From: Bacillota bacterium
GTDB lineage: Bacteria > Bacillota > UBA4882 > UBA8346
DNA length: 64,000 nucleotides
Direction: 5' to 3'
Assembly (NCBI GenBank): GCA_023426245.1
Contig: JAFABB010000028.1
Span: 1-64,000, forward strand
Both the position numbers and the translations under genes were made by a program. Below are positions 34,585-42,081 of the stretch, one piece after another (position 1 is the stretch's first letter; each line of letters begins with the position of its first letter). The notes beneath the pieces were generated by a model. That model was not told the DNA's origin and ran no database searches. It saw only the letters and a list, made by a program, of their open reading frames with translations.

Positions 34585-35118
34585 TTGGGGAAAAAGCCGT
34601 TTTTCGTGAGCGTGATAATCTTATGGACAGCCTTAAACTCTTTTTTTATTGCGTTTGGGGAGACACCTTCGCATTCACCGGAAATTCCCGAGATTACCGG
34701 GGAAATTGAATCGATTACTTCCGATACCGTTCGAGTCATCCATGATGGAATGGTAAGTGAATATCCATTATCATCCGGGACCAAAATTATTTGCAATGGA
34801 GTGACGGCTACCTGGAAAAGTTTGATTCCCATTATTTCAGAGGCTTTTTTCGAAGCAACCTTATCTTTGGATGATAGGGGCCGTGTCTTAACGATTGACG
34901 GATCTTATCAAGGAGAAGAGTGTGTTATCCGGGGATGGTTTTATCATGCAGGGCAATTAAATTTACAAATTCAGCCCATTGAGAAAAAACAACTATCTTG
35001 TATAGCTGTCAGAAAAGGTGCAAGGCTTCCCCGAGAAGGGTGGCTCCATGATGGGCAATTGGCTTTTGTTGTTTATGACAGGAGTGGTGAAATCCGGGGA
35101 GTTTATCTACCGGATTGA
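34585..35118 (+). CDS. Small exported protein of unknown function
   Basis: 177 residues from TTG at 34585 after AAGGGGATGG. A signal peptide is clear (FFVSVIILWTALNSFFIAFG). The mature part alternates short beta strands (EITGEIESITSDTVRVIHDG, SLDDRGRVLTIDGSY) and has one Cys pair candidate. I do not recognise a family. A CAGTGCT/AGCGCTG hairpin follows the stop codon (35121-35136). Confidence 0.55.
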   Translation: MGKKPFFVSVIILWTALNSFFIAFGETPSHSPEIPEITGEIESITSDTVRVIHDGMVSEYPLSSGTKIICNGVTATWKSLIPIISEAFFEATLSLDDRGRVLTIDGSYQGEECVIRGWFYHAGQLNLQIQPIEKKQLSCIAVRKGARLPREGWLHDGQLAFVVYDRSGEIRGVYLPD

Positions 35119-35142
35119 AGCAGTGCTCAAGCGCTGTAAAAG

Positions 35143-35221
35143 ATCCCGACAATTTTGAAGCTTACGAAAGTTTGATCGATGATAAAGCCGTCTCTAAGAG
35201 AGTGAAAATTCAGTCCGGGAT
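35143..35221 (+). ncRNA. Three-way-junction RNA candidate before cheB
   Basis: A long closing helix: ATCCCGAC then AATTTT (35143-35156) pairs with AAAATT and GTCCGGGAT (35205-35221), with one or two bulges. Inside are hairpin AAGCTT-ACGA-AAGTTT and a smaller CTCT/AGAG hairpin. It is about 120 bases before the cheB start, the position of a cis-regulatory RNA. It does not match the c-di-GMP-I or -II consensus as I remember them. Hand-folded. Confidence 0.4.
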
Positions 35222-35344
35222 GACCAATAGATAACAGGCTTGTAAACATGTTTTAACCAGAGATTAAAATAGCAGGAAATAAGGCTTTCATGTTGAACTT
35301 TCCTTAAGCTTATATTTTTGGTTGGTCAAGAAAGGGTGGCAAAA

Positions 35345-36394
35345 TTGCCAATTCGAGTTCTGGTGGTAGATGATTCAGCTTTGATACGTCAGGTGTTATC
35401 CGATATCTTGAATAAAGAAGCGGATATAACGGTTGTGGGTACTGCCAATGATGGGGAAGATGCACTTTCGAAAATTAAAATTTTGAAACCCGATGTGATT
35501 ACACTCGACATCGAAATGCCAAAGATGAATGGTTTGGATTGCTTGGCCAAAATCATGGAGCAATTGCCTACCCCGGTCATCATGGTAAGTTATTTGACAA
35601 CTGAAGGGGCAGAATATACTCTTAGAGCCCTTGAAATGGGCGCTATTGACTTTGTTACAAAGCCGAATGCTCCGGAGCCCGATGCTGCATCTCTGGATAA
35701 TGTGGCGATTGATCTTATTTTAAAGATCAGAACAGCTTCGGAAGTTCATTTAGCCAAAATAGTATCTCAATCACCCCTGATAGAATCTCTTGCAGAACAA
35801 TCGATTGAAGTTAATAAGGGGCTAAAGTATGATCTTTTGGCGATTGGAGCTTCAACCGGGGGACCTAAAGCTCTTTATTATTTGTTAACCCAATTTTCTG
35901 AAGATTTTCCCCTGGGTGTTATTATTGCGCAACACATGCCCAAGGGTTTTACGGGATTCTTTGCCAAAAGGCTGGATACATATTGTAAATTAGAGGTTGT
36001 TGAAGCAAAGACCGGGGATGAGATGAAACCTGGGCGGGTTTTAATTGCCCCTGCCGGCTACCAGACTAAATTGCGTAGGGAAGGCGAACGATTGGTCGTG
36101 GAAGTTTCAGAAGAACCAAAGCTAATCTTGAAGCCCTCAGTGAACTATCTTTTTGAGTCGATAGCTGAAGTTTGCGGTAGTAAGGCTTTGGCTGTGCTTT
36201 TGACTGGTATGGGAGTCGATGGAGGCACGGGTATGCAACATTTACACCAATTGGGATCCCGGACGATTGCTCAAGACGAAGCCAGCTGTGTTGTCTATGG
36301 AATGCCCAGAGCTGCCGTGGAATTGGGTGGCGCCGATTATATCGAAAGTTTGACAGAGATTTATGGCCGGATTGTCAATCTTCTTAATGAATAG
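35345..36394 (+). CDS. cheB: Chemotaxis response regulator protein-glutamate methylesterase CheB
   Basis: 349 residues. Receiver domain RVLVVDDSALIRQVLSDIL with phospho-acceptor Asp in VITLDIEMPKMNGLD, a linker, then the methylesterase domain with catalytic Ser in AIGASTGGPKAL, His in AQHMPKGFTGFFAKRL and Asp in LTGMGVDGG. It removes methyl groups from chemoreceptors and deamidates Gln. TTG at 35345 follows AAAGGGTGG and gives the family start PIRVLVVDDSA; a TTG at 35318 is less likely. It stands alone here, without cheA, cheW or cheR. Confidence 0.93.
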   Translation: MPIRVLVVDDSALIRQVLSDILNKEADITVVGTANDGEDALSKIKILKPDVITLDIEMPKMNGLDCLAKIMEQLPTPVIMVSYLTTEGAEYTLRALEMGAIDFVTKPNAPEPDAASLDNVAIDLILKIRTASEVHLAKIVSQSPLIESLAEQSIEVNKGLKYDLLAIGASTGGPKALYYLLTQFSEDFPLGVIIAQHMPKGFTGFFAKRLDTYCKLEVVEAKTGDEMKPGRVLIAPAGYQTKLRREGERLVVEVSEEPKLILKPSVNYLFESIAEVCGSKALAVLLTGMGVDGGTGMQHLHQLGSRTIAQDEASCVVYGMPRAAVELGGADYIESLTEIYGRIVNLLNE

Positions 36395-36505
36395 TTTCCA
36401 TTGGCGGAACATGGGGATTTTTTCCTTGGTATAAGTGCCAAAAAAAGGAGGAGTTTATTTAAACTACGCCGAAATTTTATATGAATCGGAATGGAGGCGG
36501 TCAGT

Positions 36506-37165
36506 ATGATAGTATCTACCCAACGAAGTCTGGCTTTACGATGTCCGCTCTGTGGAAGATTAGAAAATCATACGATTTCCTTCTTTAATATCACGAAAAA
36601 TAAACCTTTGAAAGTTATTTGTAAATGTGGGTTTAATAAATTAACTATCAATACCAAGAACTTCAAAGATTATTATTTGCAAATTTCTTGTTTGATTTGT
36701 GAAGAGATACATATTTTCAAGTTTACCCGCCAGGGAATATGGGAACAACCAATAGTCGTAATTCGGTGTATTGAGACAGGACAGGAACTAGGATATATAG
36801 GTGATGAGACTTCACTTGGTAAGATCATAAAACAAAAGCAGGATGATATTGGAAGCATCATGAACAATCTCGGGTTTGACGATTATTTCAGCAATCCTCA
36901 GGTCATGTTCGAAGTGCTGAAACATCTTCATCATATTGCTGAACAGAATCAAATGTTTTGTCAATGCGGAAATCATCAAATTGAAATTGATGTATTTCCG
37001 GAAAAGCTGGAGTTACATTGCCCAATTTGTCATAGTCTCCATATCATTTATGCAGAAACAATTGAAGATTTAAGAATTGTAAAAGAAGTAAATTCAATCG
37101 CATTAGCGGAAAAGGGTTTTACCAGTTTTGACGCTAGTAAGGTCCATCCTAATTTAAAACCCTAA
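36506..37165 (+). CDS. Cys-rich, probably zinc-binding protein of unknown function
   Basis: 219 residues from ATG 36506, placed eight bases after GGAGG; an ATG at 36491 overlaps that site. Several cysteine pairs are seen: CPLCG, CKCG, CLIC, CQCG and CPIC, arranged as two or more zinc ribbons in N- and C-terminal halves with a helical middle (HHIAEQNQ). No DNA-binding helix-turn-helix is evident. Cytoplasmic. I do not recognise the family; the place just before rho may be coincidental. Confidence 0.6.
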   Translation: MIVSTQRSLALRCPLCGRLENHTISFFNITKNKPLKVICKCGFNKLTINTKNFKDYYLQISCLICEEIHIFKFTRQGIWEQPIVVIRCIETGQELGYIGDETSLGKIIKQKQDDIGSIMNNLGFDDYFSNPQVMFEVLKHLHHIAEQNQMFCQCGNHQIEIDVFPEKLELHCPICHSLHIIYAETIEDLRIVKEVNSIALAEKGFTSFDASKVHPNLKP

Positions 37166-37412
37166 AGCAAATCCACTTTACTTTCTGTGCCGACGCATGC
37201 GCCATCCGTAGTATCCTTTGCGAATCCATGTGTTAGAAAAAATAAAAACGAATAAAATATATTCGTAGGATTTCTTTTTTTGTCCATATGAGAGAATTAA
37301 TTTTGACATAATACCTTAATTCCCCAACAGTCAACTGAATACTACCATTCGATCCACTGTTATAACAATACGAATATCCTGATCATTATAGATACCAAGG
37401 AGGCAAAAATCG
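37166..37412 (+). other. Spacer before rho
   Basis: 247 bases. It holds a 7-bp hairpin ACGAATA/TATTCGT (about 37248-37266) with a T-rich stretch ten bases later, probably the terminator of the preceding gene, and a TTGACA at 37303-37308 without an obvious -10 at the right distance. AAGGAGG precedes rho. Rho leaders are often autoregulated; nothing here proves that. Confidence 0.35.
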
Positions 37413-38699
37413 ATGCAATTGGCGGAACTTGAATCAAAGACTTTGCAGGAACTTCAAGAAATGGCCCGAGAAATGTCCATCGAAAATTATTCAAAATTTA
37501 GGAAAAGGGAATTAATTTTTGAGTTACTCAAAGTACTGGCAGTTAAAGAAGGATTGATATTTTCCCAAGGTGTTTTAGAAATTCTTCCCGATGGGTTTGG
37601 CTTTTTGAGAGTAGAAGGTTACAGCCCGGGCCCCGAAGATATATACGTTTCAGCCTCGCAAATCCGACGTTTTAACCTACGTACAGGCGATTTGGTTTCA
37701 GGACAGGTACGTCCCCCTAAAGACAATGAGCGCTATTTCGCACTACTGAAAGTTCAGGCTGTCAATTTTGTCGATCCGGACTCCCTTCGCACCCGGAATC
37801 ATTTTGAAGAATTTACGCCGGTTTATCCTTTTGAAAGAGTCCGATTGGAAACTCAGCCCAAAGAAACTGCTATGAGGCTTGTTGATGTAATGGCCCCTAT
37901 TGGTAAAGGCCAGCGCGGCATGGTCGTAGCTCCTCCGAAAGCCGGGAAAACCACTTTACTGAAAAAAATCGCCAACAGTATTACCGAAAACCATCCCGAA
38001 ATTATTCTCCTCGTTTTATTAATCGATGAGCGTCCAGAAGAAGTAACGGATATGTCGCGTTCGGTCAAAGGAGAAGTCGTAAGCTCAACTTTTGACCTTC
38101 CTGCTGAGAACCATGTTCGTGTTGCTGAGCTTGTTTTGGAAAGGGCCAAGCGTATGGTTGAAGTTGGCCGGGATGTTGTAATTTTATTGGATTCGATTAC
38201 CCGTCTGGCTAGGGCTTACAATTTGGTGGAGCCTCCTAGTGGCCGGACGCTTTCCGGCGGTGTTGATCCGAATGCGCTTCATAAGCCTAAACGCTTTTTT
38301 GGAGCTGCTAGAAAGATGGAAGAGGGTGGCAGCCTGACCATAATGGCCACTGCGTTGGTAGAAACCGGTTCTAGAATGGATGAAGTGATCTTTGAAGAAT
38401 TTAAGGGAACCGGAAATATGGAGCTGCATTTAGATCGTAAGTTGGCAGACCGGCGAATCTTCCCGGCCATCGATATTATTAAATCCGGAACACGTAAGGA
38501 AGAATTGCTGCTCAAACCGGAGGAATTGGAATGCACCTGGGTCTTACGGAAAGTGCTGGGTTCCTTGGGACCGGCCGAAACAATGGAGTTGCTGCTTGAC
38601 CGTTTAAGTAACTCAAAGTCTAATACGGAATTCCGGGAAATGATCATTAATTCAACATTTGCCGAAAATGTTTTAAAAAAGCGAAATAGCGAGTACTAG
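37413..38699 (+). CDS. rho: Transcription termination factor Rho
   Basis: 428 residues. Hexameric RNA-dependent ATPase. N-terminal Rho-N helices (LQELQEMAREMSIENYSKFRK), the cold-shock-like RNA-binding domain with LPDGFGFLR, the P-loop VAPPKAGKTTLLKK, Walker B VVILLDSITRLARA and the secondary RNA site ALHKPKRFFGAARKMEEGG. No large N-terminal insertion. ATG at 37413. Confidence 0.98.
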   Translation: MQLAELESKTLQELQEMAREMSIENYSKFRKRELIFELLKVLAVKEGLIFSQGVLEILPDGFGFLRVEGYSPGPEDIYVSASQIRRFNLRTGDLVSGQVRPPKDNERYFALLKVQAVNFVDPDSLRTRNHFEEFTPVYPFERVRLETQPKETAMRLVDVMAPIGKGQRGMVVAPPKAGKTTLLKKIANSITENHPEIILLVLLIDERPEEVTDMSRSVKGEVVSSTFDLPAENHVRVAELVLERAKRMVEVGRDVVILLDSITRLARAYNLVEPPSGRTLSGGVDPNALHKPKRFFGAARKMEEGGSLTIMATALVETGSRMDEVIFEEFKGTGNMELHLDRKLADRRIFPAIDIIKSGTRKEELLLKPEELECTWVLRKVLGSLGPAETMELLLDRLSNSKSNTEFREMIINSTFAENVLKKRNSEY

Positions 38700-38762
38700 T
38701 CGAGCATATCGTAAATAAATGGCAATCAGAAATGGGAAGATACGCTCTACTTACTTAAGTAA

Positions 38763-38892
38763 AACGTTCACAATTATTAGGTAGTTGGAGTGAACGCTTT
38801 ATTAGTTTTCATAAAGCGATTGGGTAATGGACCTCCCGAACTTAGGAATCATATCCTTCAAGTATGGAAATAATACTTGAAGGATTTTTTTT
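38763..38892 (+). terminator. Terminators after rho
   Basis: The strong one is a perfect 13-bp stem ATCCTTCAAGTAT (38853-38865) / ATACTTGAAGGAT (38873-38885), seven-base loop and eight T. An earlier inverted repeat AACGTTCAC/GTGAACGCTT spans about 38763-38801. Confidence 0.88.
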
Positions 38893-38910
38893 CGAAAGGA
38901 GCAGCCATTA

Positions 38911-39816
38911 TTGAAGCCGCTAGGCAAGAAATTATCCATAATTTCTTTACTGGGTCTTATTTTTCTTGGAGTATTGATTTTTTCCGGTTTTTCCTTAGTT
39001 TATGCTGAACCGAATGATGGATTTCATCATCACTATCGGGTAGGGACTCAAAATTTTTTTGTTATTGAAGAGGACTTTGCAAGAAAAGCTTTACTGGATT
39101 TGAAATTACCAAAATATGTGATTAAAAAAGGTGACGTCCTTTCCGGGATTAGTCGCTATAGCTTCACATCCATTAATTCAATTCAACAGATTAACAAAAT
39201 CTTAAATCCTCACAAATTGATCGCAGGTCAAATTCTTTACTTACCACCCCCTGACAAAAGTCAACGAATTCTTCGCAGATATTGGTTGAGAAAGGGGGAT
39301 TCTATTGAAACGCTCCTACAAGACTATCATTTGACAAATTGGCAGTTTTGGAGACTCAATCCTGGGTTAGAGTCATTGAAAGCAGGTGAAATGATCTATT
39401 TACCGAAAATACCCCCAAAAGAAAAAAGGGGTCAAAAATTGCAAATTTGTCTCATGAGGCCATTGAGAGGCTTTGTGACTTCTAGGTTTGGAAACCGGTG
39501 GGGCCGGATGCATTATGGAGTCGATTTCGCAGCACCTTTTGGAACACCGGTCAAAGCGGCAGAAAATGGGAAAATTGTATATGCCGGTTGGATGGGTAGT
39601 TATGGATTATTGGTTATAATTAATCATGGGACATTTAAAACCTATTATGGACATTTATCGAAGATATTTGTCCGGAAACATAGCCCGGTATTGCAAGGAG
39701 AAGTAATTGGCAAAGTTGGCGCAACAGGTCGCGCCTATGGCTGTCATTTACATTTTGAGGTTGAAAGAAACGGGGTTAAAGTGAACCCTTATCAATATAT
39801 TGAGAAATCGTACTAA
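38911..39816 (+). CDS. LysM domain M23-family metalloendopeptidase
   Basis: 301 residues from TTG at 38911 after GAAAGGAG. A signal/anchor segment (IISLLGLIFLGVLIFSGFSL) is followed by two LysM-like modules (YVIKKGDVLSGISRYSF and YWLRKGDSIETLLQDYHL) that bind glycan, then a complete peptidase M23 domain with zinc ligands in HYGVDFAAPFG and HLHFEVERNG plus the YYGHLSK histidine. Such enzymes cut peptidoglycan cross-links or act as cell-division or sporulation factors. No degenerate catalytic residue is seen. Confidence 0.92.
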   Translation: MKPLGKKLSIISLLGLIFLGVLIFSGFSLVYAEPNDGFHHHYRVGTQNFFVIEEDFARKALLDLKLPKYVIKKGDVLSGISRYSFTSINSIQQINKILNPHKLIAGQILYLPPPDKSQRILRRYWLRKGDSIETLLQDYHLTNWQFWRLNPGLESLKAGEMIYLPKIPPKEKRGQKLQICLMRPLRGFVTSRFGNRWGRMHYGVDFAAPFGTPVKAAENGKIVYAGWMGSYGLLVIINHGTFKTYYGHLSKIFVRKHSPVLQGEVIGKVGATGRAYGCHLHFEVERNGVKVNPYQYIEKSY

Positions 39817-39906
39817 TTTTAAAGGAAAATTGTAATTCGGAGAGATTTGAATATAAAAATGGTAGAAAACGGCTGATTTTAGGGGAGGATGATTTAAAGC
39901 CTTCCC

Positions 39907-39954
39907 TTGTTTTTTGAAAAAATTTTCGTTACAATAAGGTCAAAGAAGGTCAGA
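39907..39954 (+). promoter_or_regulatory. ctsR promoter and CtsR box
   Basis: TTGTTT (39907-39912), 17 bases, TACAAT (39930-39935), then the direct heptad repeat GGTCAAA-GAA-GGTCAGA (39938-39954). The consensus CtsR operator is RGTCAAANANRGTCAAA, so this is a near-perfect site placed just downstream of the -10 box, explaining autoregulation of the clpC operon. Confidence 0.88.
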
Positions 39955-39964
39955 GGTATTTAAA

Positions 39965-40426
39965 ATGGGAAGCCTAGCCGATTTTATTGAACAGTATCTA
40001 AGGGGAATCCTAATTCAAAACAAAGTGATTGAGTTGCAACGGAGGGAATTAGCAAAAATGTTCCGTTGTGCTCCTTCACAGATTAATTATGTTTTAGAGA
40101 CCCGCTTTAATCTCGAACACGGTTATATTGTAGAGAGTAAAAGAGGTGGCGGCGGTTATATCCGAATCATTCCGGTGACATGGCGGAGTGCAAGTTATCC
40201 GGATTTGATCAATGAAATTATCCCTGACGAGTTGAGTGAGAGCGATTCGGAGCAATTAATGGAAAGATTGGTTGAAAATGATATGATTGAGGCAGATTCG
40301 GCTCATTTGATTTTACGATTGATGATTGATGAGTTTTCTGAAGTTGAAGCTTCCCAAGTTGATTTTTTAAGAGCCAAATTTTTAAAGGCGATTTTAAAGG
40401 TATTGGGTAGTAGACCAGAAGCATAA
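39965..40426 (+). CDS. ctsR: Transcriptional repressor CtsR
   Basis: 153 residues. Dimeric winged-helix repressor of class III heat-shock genes. Helix-turn-helix LAKMFRCAPSQINYVLETRF and the glycine-rich wing SKRGGGGYIRI, a thermosensor loop, are intact. A CtsR box lies immediately upstream. First gene of ctsR-mcsA-mcsB-clpC. Confidence 0.96.
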   Translation: MGSLADFIEQYLRGILIQNKVIELQRRELAKMFRCAPSQINYVLETRFNLEHGYIVESKRGGGGYIRIIPVTWRSASYPDLINEIIPDELSESDSEQLMERLVENDMIEADSAHLILRLMIDEFSEVEASQVDFLRAKFLKAILKVLGSRPEA

Positions 40427-40483
40427 AATATTTCGTCATTCTTTCAAAATAAAAACGAAAAGACCCAAGAATGAGGTGATTGT

Positions 40484-40993
40484 ATGTTGTGCCAAAATTG
40501 CGGGGAAAGACCGGCTACGGTTCATTTAACTAAAATCATGAACCACGAAAAAACCGAACTTCACTTATGCGAGGTTTGTGCCAAAAATGTAGGAAATGAA
40601 TTAGGAATTATCTTCGAGCCCAGCTTTAATTTTCAAAACTTTATTGCCGGGTTGCTTGAAGGTGATTTGAATCTTTATCAACAACCCAACACCAACCAGG
40701 AAATATTTTGTAAGAACTGTGGTTTGACTTTCTCTGATTTTATGAGCACCGGATTATTGGGGTGCGGCGAATGTTATCGTTATTTTCAGACGGGGCTGGA
40801 GCCATTGCTGAAGAAGTTACATGGCAGCGTTCAACATACTGGAAAGGTTCCCAAACGTAGCGGGGGTAAAGTAAGAGTGCGGAAAGAAATTAGTGATCTT
40901 CGCACCGAACTGCAACAATCGATTGGCCGAGAGGACTATGAAAAAGCAGCCTTTTTAAGAGACGAAATCCGCCGTTTGGAAGCTGAGTTATAG
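40484..40993 (+). CDS. mcsA: McsA, zinc-binding activator of McsB
   Basis: 169 residues. N-terminal CQNCGERPA and CEVCAK and later CKNCG and CGECY give four Cys pairs for zinc. The C-terminus holds a UVR motif (REDYEKAAFLRDEIRRLEAEL region). McsA activates the arginine kinase McsB and links it to ClpC. AATGAGGTG before the ATG. Confidence 0.94.
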   Translation: MLCQNCGERPATVHLTKIMNHEKTELHLCEVCAKNVGNELGIIFEPSFNFQNFIAGLLEGDLNLYQQPNTNQEIFCKNCGLTFSDFMSTGLLGCGECYRYFQTGLEPLLKKLHGSVQHTGKVPKRSGGKVRVRKEISDLRTELQQSIGREDYEKAAFLRDEIRRLEAEL

Positions 40994-41004
40994 GGGGTTA
41001 ACTG

Positions 41005-42075
41005 ATGAATATTCAAGATAATGGAGGGGATTTTTTCCCATCCTGGACAAAGTCTGAAGGAGAAGCCGGCGATGTGGCCATCAGCAGTCGGATAAGATTG
41101 GCCCGTAATATAAAGGGGATTCCGTTCCCCAGTTATGCCAATGAAACGCAACTAAGTTCCATTAATGATGAAATCAGCAGAGTAATTAAGGAAAAACCTT
41201 CGATTGAACCATTGGCTGTCATTAAAGTAGAGACGCTAAGTTCGAATGACCGGGCAATATTGGTTGAAAAACATTTATGCAGTCCGCAATTTATTGAAAA
41301 ACCTCATTTAAGGATGTTGCTCGTCAACCAAAATCAATCCATCAGTGTGATGGTCAATGAAGAAGATCATTTGCGGATTCAAGCCATTACACCGGGGTTT
41401 TCTTTGGATGGGGCTTTCAATATAGCCAATCAGATGGATGATTATTTGGAGGAGAATTTGGATTTATGCTTTGACGAAAACTATGGATATCTTACTGCAT
41501 GTCCGACGAATGCCGGAACTGGTTTGAGGGCATCCCTGATGCTTCATTTGCCAGCTTTGGCAATTGTTGATCAAGTCAAAAAAGTTTTATCAGCATTAAC
41601 TCATATTGGGATTAGCATTCGGGGTTTGTATGGGGAAGGTACCGAATCCATCGGAGATATTTATCAAGTTTCCAATTCGGTTACCTTGGGCCGGAGCGAA
41701 TCGGATTTAAATAGCAATTTAAAAAGTGTATGCCGTCAAGTAATTGAACGGGAAAGAGCGATCCGGGAAACACTTTTAAAAGATTCCAAAGTTCAGTTGG
41801 AAGACAGGGTCTGCCGCTCTTATGGAATTTTGACTCAAGCGAGGATGATCTCCTCTCAGGAAGCCTTAAAATTGCTGTCTGATGTCAAACTCGGTGTCGA
41901 ACTGGGCATAATACCAAAAGTCGACAAAATAATCGTAAGAGAATTATTATTTACAATCCGCGCTTCCATACTGCAGAAAATTGTCGGCAAAGAACTATCT
42001 TCGGCAGAAAGGGATTTTCATCGAGCGAGGATTGTACGGGAAAAACTGAAAGCAAGCGAAGGCGAAGGGGTGTGA
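41005..42075 (+). CDS. mcsB: Protein arginine kinase McsB
   Basis: 356 residues. Phosphorylates arginine on misfolded proteins, marking them for ClpC-ClpP. SSRIRLARNIKGIPFP near the N-terminus and YLTACPTNAGTGLRAS (the phosphagen-kinase signature around the catalytic Cys) are conserved, with RGLYGEGTES and RARIVREKL later. Eleven bases after mcsA. Confidence 0.96.
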   Translation: MNIQDNGGDFFPSWTKSEGEAGDVAISSRIRLARNIKGIPFPSYANETQLSSINDEISRVIKEKPSIEPLAVIKVETLSSNDRAILVEKHLCSPQFIEKPHLRMLLVNQNQSISVMVNEEDHLRIQAITPGFSLDGAFNIANQMDDYLEENLDLCFDENYGYLTACPTNAGTGLRASLMLHLPALAIVDQVKKVLSALTHIGISIRGLYGEGTESIGDIYQVSNSVTLGRSESDLNSNLKSVCRQVIERERAIRETLLKDSKVQLEDRVCRSYGILTQARMISSQEALKLLSDVKLGVELGIIPKVDKIIVRELLFTIRASILQKIVGKELSSAERDFHRARIVREKLKASEGEGV

Positions 42076-42081
42076 GCAAAA

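Noticed and set aside
35143..35221. Cyclic di-GMP riboswitch before cheB
   Set aside because: The position would fit, but the conserved core bases of class I or II as I remember them are not present; kept only as an unassigned RNA candidate.
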